Assembly (NCBI GenBank): GCA_963995505.1
Contig: OZ023189.1
Location: 15,337,495-15,401,494, forward strand
Length of the DNA: 64,000 bases
Direction of reading: 5' to 3'
Source: Hypericum androsaemum
Lineage: Eukaryota > Streptophyta > Magnoliopsida > Malpighiales > Hypericaceae
In this document: positions 44,019-53,860 of the stretch, piece after piece
Numbering within the stretch: position 1 is the first letter of the stretch
Layout: each line of letters begins with the position of its first letter
The notes under the pieces: model-generated
Seen by the model: only the letters and a program-made list of their open reading frames with translations
Told to the model about the DNA's origin: nothing
The model's database searches: none
Translations under genes and position numbers: made by a program

Positions 44019-47000
44019 GACTTTCATATCAATCAAATCCATAAGTTTCAATGAATCAAACATATACAGTGCCCCATTTGGGCCCAATTAACCAAACTCT
44101 TACAAGTCATAATGTCACATCATAATGCTCATACGGCAAATGCACAATATGCACTCAAAGTACCAAATTTAGATCATGACAAATAAAGAGAGTGCGCCAC
44201 AGAAAGCACGAGTCACATATTATTTGTTTACCAATTTCGGCTCGAAGATCATCTCAAATGACCATCCTTTTTCTAATTCCAAAAATTCCTTCAGTTGAAT
44301 TCCGAGTTAAATAGCTTAATCTCTCGAAATATATTCAAAAACTTGCCACAGAGAAATAATACTCAATTTTTCTTTCACTAGATCAAATTCTGACCTTTGT
44401 TCCTTTGTTTTTCTCGGTTATGGTTTCTAATTTTCTTTGCTTCGGTTTACACTTAAAATTACTATTTACTTAGTTGTGCAATTATGTTTCTGCCCTTTAA
44501 ATTTTTATTACAAGACAATCTGCCGTAACTTAAGTTTATCTTTACGTCCCAATTTTTCCATCTACGACAAAATCTCCATTGGAAATATTCAATTTCCAAA
44601 CAAACCTTAACCAACTCCAATACCTATAGTAAAGGTTTACCAATTTCTCATTACTACTTGGCTTTCAACCTCGGCTCTTTTTAGGTTCCTTAGATTTTCC
44701 AACTACGTTGAATATATTTAAACCAACATCGTTTCAAGGACAACCTCTAATTCATAATTGTTCATGGTGAGTTCAGATTGAAGCATCAAATTTTCTTTAA
44801 AGAATCACTTCTAAAAAGTTCATGCTAACTAACTTATCCTTTTCAATCTGTACACCATTCTAAGTCCTTTTTCAATTTTAACACCATTCCAAATTACCAT
44901 CTTTCCACTCTACTCAGCATATTACTTATCAAATCATCATAATCTAAAATTCCATATATAGAAACAAGAATTGCAACCAAATAAACAATTTTACCTTCTT
45001 ATAACTTTGGTGCTCTTGGAGCTCTTCTTTATTCTGCGTGTGCTTTTCTATTATAAAGACATGTTTTCTTTTTCTTTTCCGTGGCTGGCTTCTTTCTTTC
45101 TTTTTCTTGTTTCACTTTTCTATTTCTGTTTATTTCCATGTCCTAATTTCGGTGGAAAGATTGGAATAAAGCAACACAAATTTTCCACCGTCTCATATAG
45201 TTAATTATTTTTACCTTTGTTAGTTGTCAACTTGTAAATGCACCCACGTTTCTTTGCTCTTTCTTATCCCAAAGTACATTTTTGTTTCTCTTTTTTTCTA
45301 CCGTTTATATTCTGGAACAAGACCAAGCAATATCCACAAACCAATTTTATATGAGATTTCTACTTTTTGTGGCCAACTTAATTGGCTGCCACGTTTCATT
45401 TCTTTTTTTTTTTAATTGTAAACTAAGTTGACAACTATACAATTATGTAATACCTCAATTTAGTTTGTACCAAATTATATCTTATTGCATTTCTAAAATT
45501 TTTTGACGACCAAATTATACTATTATGACAACTTTGAATATTTTATTTTTTTATCGAACGACTTAGCAAACATGTTAAATCTAATTAACTTCCAATGATA
45601 CAGTTGAGTATTACAAAGGGCCTCAGAGTTTTCACAAAGGATGAACGAGATGGAGGCACGTTTGGATAAAATGTTTGATGAGCTGCTTGAGGTGATTAGG
45701 GGGAAAGCCCATATGAAGGGTAAATCGCAGAAAGAGGATATGAATTCACCCATGTTTTCTTTACCAACTGATTTTGATTTGCCACGGGCATTGGAAAAAG
45801 AGGATTGTAGTGGTTCGTGTGCGGAGGCGATGGATATTTCTGTCATGGCTAAAGTCCCGGCTAGAGACGATAGGTTGGAACAGGATATGAGTTTAAAGGA
45901 GGTATATGTTGTGGAGAGTGGAGTTGCTGACGATTTCTGTGAATGTGAAGGTGAAAACCAATTGGGTTTGGAGGAGAATTTACGTGAATTGGCTGCTGAA
46001 GAATGTGAAGGACCTGCCAAATTAGGAGGTAAGGCAGAGTTGGAGGTGGAAATGCACGAGGTTGCCAAGAATTCTCAAGAATCAAAGAAAAGATGCAATA
46101 AGGTTGACGAAGTTGTTTCTGGAAGTTACGAAGCTTTTACATTTGAGGATCACAAGTGCTTGAAGTTTTTTCGTGTGGATATGTTAGAAGACAAGGTTAA
46201 AGCTTGGTTTTTCTCGTTGATGGTGAACCACGAATGTGCAAATTGGAGGGAGTTGATGAATGAGTTGTGTACTGCATTCGAAGACAAGGATTATGGCATT
46301 GAAGTTGTTCCTACCATATCTGTTGAAGATGATGACTTGGTTAGGATCATGATTCTTGTATATGATCAGGGGAAATTGGTTAAGAGAATTGCCAAGTTAA
46401 GAATAGGCTTGTTTGCAGCAAATCTGAAATTTTTTGCAGATCTGCAAATGTTTGGTGATCTGCACTTTTATGCAGCAGATCTACATGTTGTATGTGGTGA
46501 TGCTTGTGGTGTTCAATTTGCAACAGATGTGGAGATTTTGAACGAAAATGCTGAATTGAACAAGGAATCTGATTTTGAAGTCTCTATAAATCTTAGTTTG
46601 GTTGTGGAATTGCACTTTGCAGAGAATGTACTCAGCAAGTTTAAACTGTCTGATAACTCTGATGTGAACTTGTTGCTTGTTCGAGAAGAGTACTTGATGG
46701 ATCATAGACCAGAATTGGTCAATAATGTGCTTTTGTTGTAGAACACGCATGATGTGGAGCAGTGTTCTCTCATTGGTCCAATAAAAGCAGGGAATCAAGT
46801 AAGTGCAGTCAAGAAGTTTGTGCCAAAGCTTGAGAGGTTGAAGGCCATTGTAATGGTTAGCATGACAAGTGCAGTTGATTGTGCTCGTATCCAAGGTGCA
46901 GATATCCTTAAAGTAGGAATATTCCAATCAAAGGTTCTTGTGAGACGGCTGTGCATTTGGTAGAGGAATCTATGGCTATCATTAAAGTAGGAGGGTTTTG

Positions 47001-47631
47001 CTGCACTGGCATCATTCCTGCTATTCGGTGTTTCTATTGAAAAGATTTCAGCTTGTGGTCAGGAGACGTACTTATTGCCTGGGAGACAAATTCATAGTTT
47101 GAGCATCAAAAGAGGTCAGGCAGGACAAGTTTCAGTTGACGTTAAGCTGGTGGCTGCTATGCAAGAGTTCTCTGTACCTATTGGTCGAGGTTGTTCTAGG
47201 CTGCTTGCGAGTTTAGTGACTCCTTTTCAGCAGCAATTTTGGACATTTTGACCTCGATGGCGGTTCCGAGTTACTGATTTGGCTGTCAACAAGCAGCCGT
47301 CTCATGGTGTATCCGTTATGCAAACTCGAGTTGCTGATTTTAAAGTGCCTTGAACCTTGAGGACAAGGTTCTTTTGAGAAGGGAGTTGTTATGATCCGAA
47401 GATTTAATAGCAATAATATAATATCTTAGAGACTGAATTGTAATAAGATGCATGATGTATAAATAGAGATAATAGAGAACTATAGGGGAATCTTGACATT
47501 TTGTAATCAGAATCCTATGGGATACGTCTCCTTCCTTTCTATCTTCCCTTCCCTCTTCTTCTCTGTATTCCTCTCCCCTTCTTTTCTCTCTCTTGATTCT
47601 AATTCTAGGTTTCCCTAGCAAGATCATTACA

Positions 47632-48239
47632 CCCTAATCATCGAGGACGAAGTTCTCGGGGATGTTTTTTTTGGGGGAAGATGAACCTTACTACTAGATA
47701 TAAAAACGAAGGTTTTCAAGTGCCAAGGAATTCCCGTTCCCAAGCAAACCCTAATCATCGAGGACGAAGTTCTCGGGGGTAATTTTCTAAAAGGGGGTTT
47801 ATTTCCTCGACAATTCTCTGAATAGGATTCTCGGGGAATGTTTTCCTTGTCTGGGGTCGAGTACGAAAATGCACCGCCGGGAGCGTTTTAATTTGCACGA
47901 AACTGTTGCTCTGCCAGCGTGTTCTATTGAAATCGCTCCAATTGGAGTGTTTTCAGTCAAACTGAGCTCGCCCCATCGCGGAGAATATTCGGAGCTGACC
48001 AAAAATCGCTCACGCTATTTCAAGCAATTTATCACCCAACGTCCAACTGTCCCATTTAATTGCTACCGGAGGTAAGCTTATAATTATACCCTCAAATTTA
48101 AATTTTTACCGGGTTATTTTTGTAATTGAATAAAAAAACAATTAAACCCCACCTCCCTCTTCTTCTCTGCTATTTGCCTCTCCCCTCCGCCCCCTTGAGT
48201 AAATTTTTTTTCCTCTCCCATTCAATTATATGTTTTATT
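47632..48239. other. retroelement-derived sequence right of element B
   Basis: Contains a duplicated phrase (CCCTAATCATCGAGGACGAA at 47632 and 47748) typical of sequence just before a 3' LTR, and the right copy of the 62-bp direct repeat (47686-47746). A small frame at 47869-48075 (MHRRERFNLHETVALPA...) is not recognised. Confidence 0.4.
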
Positions 48240-48905
48240 AATTTGTGAAATTTTGTGTAGGTTTGTGAAGTGAAGACAGTAGCTGGAAACCCCGAAGAAG
48301 ATGAACAAGATGACCAAGAGAGAGCCAGAGCCAGAGCCATGCGAGTGAAGCGTGGGCTGTCGAAGATGTTGAGGGTGGATGCAGCAAATACCGCCACTTA
48401 CTTGATCAATGGAGTACTATCAAGCCCTTTGGAGGTGATACCGGAGGTGGCTTGGAGTGGGAAGGAGATTGATCTAACTCATCTTCATATGCTTGGTTGT
48501 GTGTTGTTTGTTCATGTTGTTGCAGATGAGAAGAGCAAGCAAGATGCCGAGTCCATGGAGAAGGACGAGGGGAGCTTTGCTGATGATGTAGGTTCTAGCA
48601 GTGAGATGGTCGAGCGAGACATCTTGAACTCGGGTGGGAGCAAGAATGTACTGAATGGCCAGGAGGCCAGTTAGGAGAAGGTGAAACCAAGTTCCCCACC
48701 GCCAGTGATTTCATAGCGGAGTTTCACAATTGAAGGTGGTTCATCACAGGGGTTCTCGCCTGCCAACTACTATCTCTTGTCGATAGATGGTGAGCCAGAA
48801 GATTATGCAGAGGTGTAGTGGAGTGAGCATGTGGCCAAGAGGATGCTTACAAAGTGTGAGAAGATGGAGTCGTTGAGTGCCAACGAGACTTGGGGACTAG
48901 TCATA
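48240..48905 (+). pseudogene. Ty1-copia polyprotein fragment (integrase tail to RT start)
   Basis: Reads DAANTATYLINGVLSSPLEV then WSGKEIDLTHLHMLGCVLFV, the conserved end of the copia integrase core. After an acidic, Ser-rich linker with stops comes KMESLSANETWGLV, which matches the E(M/L)ESL..N.TW.LV opening of copia reverse transcriptases. The catalytic RT and RNase H parts are missing. It goes with the tract repeats and LTR downstream. Confidence 0.8.
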
Positions 48906-49224
48906 CTCCATAGTGGCAAGGCATGGCATAATCAGGAGGCTAGAAGAGTTGGTATAAAAAAGGAGAACGAGTGTTGCAAGGAGAGAGCTCAGAAGCGGAA
49001 GACTCCAGGCGCTTTCACAGGTGGTCGTGTGAGGTATGAAAAGGAGCGTACAAGACCAATGATAGCAAATCTTGTGGGAGTTGTGAGAAGGCTTATGAGA
49101 AATCCTGGAAAGTAACGTGAGAAGATAAAGAAGTGGATGCCCGACCACTTGACAAGCTTTGTAGACGAAGGCCGGAGCACTGATTGGGATGAAGGTCACC
49201 TAGTGATGGGTGATTGATGAAGAG

Positions 49225-49444
49225 GTTAGTCTCCGGGTGGGAGATTGCCTAGTGATGAGAATCGCCTAGTGAGAGGTGGTTCGTGGATGTGGTTAGTCTC
49301 CGTGTGGGAGATTGACAAGTGAGGATCGCATAGTGACGGGTGGTTCACGATGTGGTGAGTCTCTGGGTGGGAGATTACCAAGTGAAGAAGACGGTCGCCT
49401 AGTCACGGGTGGATCGTGTGGAGGTCAGTCTCCAGGTGGGAGAT
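49225..49444 (+). repeat. fourfold repeat of the copia polypurine-tract region
   Basis: Four units of about 62-70 bp, each ending in a GTCTC(C/T)..G(T/G)GTGGGAGAT(T) phrase (near 49231, 49299, 49361 and 49429). GGTGGGAGAT is the usual copia plus-strand primer tract. The last unit abuts the LTR. Confidence 0.8.
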
Positions 49445-50729
49445 TGTTGGGTATGGAGCCTAAGTGTGAGTGAAGTATTCGGGTGGCTCGAGTGAAGAGC
49501 CGTGAGGATAGTCCAAGAGTTGATTAATTGGGTTCAGAGTCTGGGGATACTCGGAAAATCAATCGAGTCAAGAGTTGAGTGAGGACATCGAGGACATCCG
49601 AGGGTTGTATGGCTCTAGTGAAGAGCCTTGAGGATGATCGGGGTGGTGATCGGGTCAAGAGATGAAGCTGAAGAAGAGTTTTGTGAAAAAGCTGAAGGAA
49701 CTGGCGATAGCTAGTTGCCCGTCACAGAGATTTCTGGAGGAGGCCACTGGCGGGCGCCAGTTGATTGGCGACTGCCAGTTGGGTCCGAAAATGTGATTTT
49801 AAGTGGACCAAAATGCCCCCCAAGATCCCAAATAGTTTCTTAGGTTGTAGGCACTATAAATACCCATTGTTAGCCTCCAAGAAGGGTTGGCAAAGTATTC
49901 CCCACTTCTCCAAAGAGCAAAGAGCAAAGAGAGAGGAGGCAAATAGGAGGTGCTCTCCAAGAGGAGGAAAGTGGACATGTGCCCCCAAGTTGCCCAACCC
50001 AAGTGATGTGTTGCCTTCAAGTGAAGGAGGAGAAGAAGAAGAAGGGTGAACCCCTAGTGAAAAGGTTGCCCAACCCTCCAAGGAGAGGAGGGTTGTCCAT
50101 GGCAAAGAGAGAGGAAGAGAAGAGGAGAAGCTCTCCAAGAAGAGGAGAGTGGCCCATGTCCCCCAAGTTGCCCAACCCAAGAAGAAGGGTTACCTCCAAG
50201 TGAAGGAGATGGAGAAGAGGAAGAAGACCTCCAAGTGAAGGAGGTGGTGCTCTCCGAGTGAAGAAGAGTTGTCCGAAGTGTTGGTAGAGCCCAAGTCCAA
50301 GGGCCTTGCCAAGAGAAGAGTTAGCTATCTGAGTGAACGAGATGGTGCCATCCGAGAGAACGAGGTGGTGCTCTCCGAGTGAAGGAGAATTTGATCGAAG
50401 AGTGGGTAGAGTCCGAGTGAAGGGCTTTGCCAAGAGTGAGACCTCCCAAGAGTGTGGGTAGCCTCGGGTGAGAAGAGGAGGAGAGAGTGAGCCGAGTGAA
50501 GGCATCAATTGTTGTGAGAGCGAATGAAGCTCGAGCAGAAAAATAGTGGAATCTCTCCTGGCTTGGAAGCCCCCGGATGTAGATCATTGAGGATCGAATC
50601 GGGTGAACAAATTTTTGTGTCCCTCCTTGTGTTTTGTGCTTTGTGCTTCTCGTGGTTATCATAATTTGCTCGTATGTATTTTCCACTTGCGTTGCTTGGG
50701 TCCACGGAAAGTTGATAATTTCCCCAACA
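49445..50729 (+). mobile_element. copia-type LTR, 1.29 kb
   Basis: Begins TGTTGGGTATGG directly after the GGTGGGAGAT tract and ends TTCCCCAACA. It has a TATA box (CTATAAATACCC, about 49855). The middle consists of purine-rich runs (AGTGAAGGAGAAGAAG-like) that create spurious frames. No partner LTR lies upstream, so it is the 3' LTR of a copy that lost most of its body. Confidence 0.75.
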
Positions 50730-50813
50730 AGTATATCGCAGGCCCTCACTTGACAGCATATGGTTGGTTCTTGAAAAAATCTGGTGTCAGCAGTAAGAAG
50801 GGCTCATGAGCCC

Positions 50814-51084
50814 CATGATAGATCCGTTGAACGCGTTTTATCTTATTAATCCCGGAGGGGATCGTACGAGAACGCAGACTGAGTTTTGGAAACTTGTTCA
50901 AGAACAAAACTTGAAGGTAATTTTTTTTATTTTGCTATACAGGGGCGCAATACATCCCGTGTCAAGATATTCAGAAGCTTGAACATTGTGCTGCCAGTCT
51001 TCTTCTGGGATGCAGTAGTGGGATGTTACAGACGTTGATATTGATCGATTCGGAAAGGCTATGCTCGAGGCTTTGATAAATTAA
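50814..51084 (+). pseudogene. separase (ESP) C-terminal fragment
   Basis: Separase is the caspase-like protease that cleaves cohesin at anaphase. The sequence reads DPLNAFYLINPGGDRTRTQT, then after an intron-like GT...AG stretch [20 protein letters not shown] then LGCSSGML, then in another frame [10 protein letters not shown] and a stop. GCSSG contains the catalytic cysteine of the family; the part with the catalytic histidine (FGHGSG) is missing. Deletions and the frame change make it non-functional. It sits just after the copia LTR. Confidence 0.78.
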
Positions 51085-51372
51085 TCATATGGGCAATTTT
51101 GAAGGTTACAAAATCATTCCATTTCGTTCGCATTTTCAACGGTCCAATTTTATTACTCCTTATTTTCGTCCAACAATAAGAGTTCCTCTTATCATTTACG
51201 CCATAGAAAGATAAAATTCTTCCATGTTACATAAGTAATGTCTACCTAAGTTGGCCATAATCCTCTAAATGATTCTAAGTACTAAATGATTTCTTGATTG
51301 TATAGCTCCGAAAAGAATTAAGATCCATATAGTCATTCTTGGACGTGATAGAAAATAGAATATAAAAAAAAA

Positions 51373-51635
51373 CTTTCGGTTGCGTTTGTCGAATCAAAAA
51401 ATTTGTTTGCTTGCCGCAAACAAGGAGGCATACCTACTCTAAACAAGCCCGTCAGTATATTTGCATACATAAGCCTTTGGTTGCATTTGCCGGATTGAAA
51501 TATCGTGTTACTGCCGCAAACAAGGAGGCATCCGTACTCTAAACAACCTCGTCAAAATATTTGCATACATAAATTTTTGGTTGCATTTGTCGGTTTGAGA
51601 GATTGTTCGACTGTCGCAAACAAGGAGGCATTGTT
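51373..51635 (+). repeat. tandem repeat of about 104-109 bp, 2.5 copies
   Basis: Units start near 51373, 51476 and 51585 with TTTGGTTGCATTTG-like text and contain CGCAAACAAGGAGGCAT and ATATTTGCATACATAA. Confidence 0.85.
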
Positions 51636-52067
51636 AGAATCTCCGTAACCAACCAAAAATCTTAAGGTAAGATGTATGTGAATTTTTTAATAATGTATTT
51701 TACATTTGTAATGTTTCAACTCAAAATTTTCTTAAGTGAATTTAAATCAATTTGGACCACCTGGTTAATACTATCTACTTTTACCTATAAAAATATGGAA
51801 ACATATAGGGAGATCATATTTGACTGAAATTTCTCTTTCAAAAAAGACTGGAAATTTGGAAATTGACTAATAAATGTCCAAGTACGTAAAAAATGAGATC
51901 GATATTATATTTGATAAAAAAAATATTATTTCGATACTACTTACAAATTTCCTCTACTCCACTATTTTCATCTTTCGTCGCCTTTCAGAGGGATATCTGC
52001 GAATTGAAAGAGAGATATAATTGGGATATTTTCTAAATTTTTGTTTAACCATATCCTCGCCCCTTCA

Positions 52068-52270
52068 AGATGAAGATGCGCTGCATATTCAAAACCAGTC
52101 ACAAAGAGATCATTAGATACAAATTCACAAGATACAAAAGTACATTCCTGGCACCAAATGACACTTGCTCGGATGACAAAACGTGTATGAATTGACGTAC
52201 ATTCAAAATGCAAGATACAATCACACTGCATCAATGTGAAGAACCGGTCCACAACAGCCGCCTCTCGGCC
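52068..52270. repeat. dispersed cluster repeat, copy 2 of 3
   Basis: Diverged copy of 36896-37150, here followed on the right by a longer exon-like minus-strand piece (52548-52748). Confidence 0.7.
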
Positions 52271-52547
52271 CTTGCGCCTCTCTATGCTTCCCTTGAGCTG
52301 TTTAATGCCTTCAGTAATACTGCATACATGCCCATCCTTTAGAGCAACATAAATGATGAGAGATTATCTTGCACTCCAGCCCGTGGCATCCAGCAGCATC
52401 GTGTTGAATGCTCAATAAGCATGACGATAGGCCTTTCGGATAGTCAAGGTCACCCGGAGACTTCTAAGTACATTCCTTTACCATTGTGTTTAGCGCCAAG
52501 ATGGATATCGGTAAAGGCAACCGAAGGAATTGCATACGATGACCAGC

Positions 52548-52748
52548 TAAAACTTCAATTTGATGTTCTCGGACCACTTGAAGATCCATGAATAAACTTG
52601 ATCGCCTCCCAACTCTTTGCCTGTTGCTCCAGCAGCCACTCTCATGACATCCTCGATGAGTGCGAAGTTCCCTATCATATCGATGAGTCTTCTGGTATAG
52701 ATGAACCGGCTTCCTGTCGATCTTGCTCCAACATCGATGTGGGAATCT
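52548..52748 (-). pseudogene. unrecognised exon-like coding stretch
   Basis: About 65 open codons in protein-like composition: STGSRFIYTRRLIDMIGNFA, then LIEDVMRVAAGATGKEL and QVYSWIFKWSENIKLKF to TAG. The hydrophobic-charged pattern suggests a real former exon of a conserved host gene. I cannot name the family. The piece LSIQHDAAG further down the minus strand (about 52400) may belong to the same gene. Confidence 0.4.
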
Positions 52749-52759
52749 CAATGAGAAAA

Positions 52760-53750
52760 AGAAATAAATGGAATTAGAATAAATAAAGTATGTTTAGTTC
52801 ATTGTCAATTAAAATTTCAATAATAGTAAATCAATATTTTTCGGAGAATAAATGAATATTTTTAAAACAAACAAATTAGAAAACTATCATTTTTTTGAAA
52901 GATAATAAACGCAAAAACATTAGCTATTTTTAGAGAAATAAAACCTATAAACGAAGACGGATCAGATTTTTTTAATATAAAAAAATAGATTTTAAATCTC
53001 GTATGACCTTACTGAGAAAAAAAAAAGAACTCACAAGATATAAAATATAGATAAATTCATGAGGATGAAGGTGCATGTGCTTTGTCAATCCCCATTTTCC
53101 ATGGAAAATCAATCATTTTATCATTTTAATAAAAAATATTTAAATAAACATTAATAATAGAAATAATTTATTACGATTCCAATTCCGTAGCTAATTATTT
53201 TCAAACCAAACACACCCTAAGTGTGATTGTTATAGTATCCACTCTTACCCATAAAAAAGAAGAAATAGCAAAAAGAAATTACCCCTCTAAGATGGTAACT
53301 TAATCACATATCCGATATCGAGATCTCTAATTAATAGAAAATAATCCCCTCTAAATGCACAATAACAAAAAACACAAAAGGATAGAAATTAATATTGGGA
53401 TAAAAAATAGGCTTAAAATTTGGATATTATCCAATAAATGCGAGTGACAAAAATATGGTCACTAGAAGAAAATAGAACGAAAAAATAATTTCGACATTAA
53501 ACACAATCGTGGACTTTCGATCTACTAATCTAATAGACAAATTTAAATTAGGTGATTCCCCTTGTAAACTAGGGCACTTTCAATTAAGTCACTCAATCAA
53601 AATCTTCACAAAAAAATCATACTACATTAACTAAAAAATCGTAATACTTAAATTGTATCAATTGAATTATTTATGGTGATCAATAAGATCTTTGTAGGAT
53701 CCATAAAAAATTATCATTCGGTAAAAACCTGAACGGGGGACAATTGCAAA
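52760..53750. other. AT-rich intergenic region upstream of CNL copy 2
   Basis: No gene or repeat recognised. The promoter end has TCTATTTAAACCC near 53758, a likely TATA box about 100 bp before the ATG. Confidence 0.4.
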
Positions 53751-53860
53751 AAATTTTCTCTATTTAAACCCTCAAAACGCAAAACAAGAACCACCATTCT
53801 CTTATCAGCCACTAAGAATTCCAATTGCTTGCATATTCCTTGATCGAGAAAGACGGAACC

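Larger units (their letters stand above)
42775..45615. mobile_element. solo LTR of 2.84 kb inside element B
   Basis: Starts TGTCACGACCCGAATC and ends TTGAGTATTACA, flanked by the 5-bp target duplication AAGGG (42770-42774 and 45616-45620). The interior is AT-rich and non-coding, with a foldback MITE (42939-43267) and four 56-bp tandem repeats. Insertion into an otherwise continuous frame supports the boundaries. The length suits LTRs of large plant gypsy-type elements. Confidence 0.85.
42342..46741 (+). pseudogene. element B gag-type ORF split by a solo LTR
   Basis: Part 1 (42342-42774) starts MAYWAETEEQFVDYDPL and resembles charged gag N-termini. Part 2 (from 45621) begins just after the target duplication and includes MEARLDKMFDELLEVIRG, an acidic spacer and the gag-like FFSLMVNHECANWRELMNEL, ending at 46741. 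Counting bases, removal of the LTR plus one AAGGG copy keeps the two parts in the same frame. Part 2 shares its gag-like core with element A. A further in-family stretch (VSAVKKFVPKLERLKAI, 46800-46860) lies out of frame, so decay continues downstream. Confidence 0.75.
42065..47631 (+). mobile_element. element B: older gag-only LTR retrotransposon with nested insertions
   Basis: The LTRs are 42065-42303 and 47387-47631 (start TGTTA(C/T)GATCCGA, end AGATCATTACA) with several differences and small indels, so it is older than element A. The 42306 primer-binding site is TGGTATTAGAGCC, one base off the Met-tRNA match. The 3' purine tract is TTTTGAGAAGGGAGT. The internal region holds gag-type coding sequence in pieces: 42342-42774 and, after the 2.84-kb solo LTR, from 45616. 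I find no reverse transcriptase or integrase. Direct repeats of about 62 bp rather than a 5-bp duplication flank the complex. Confidence 0.85.

Noticed and set aside
45523..46085. Minus-strand frames of up to 181 codons opposite the element B gag
   Set aside because: Shadows of the gag coding strand with no independent features.
47869..48075. 68-codon frame after element B
   Set aside because: No domain, no splice context, inside retroelement debris.
49765..50510. Long frames on both strands in the copia LTR
   Set aside because: Produced by purine-rich AGTGAAGGAG-type repeats; the region lies within LTR boundaries.
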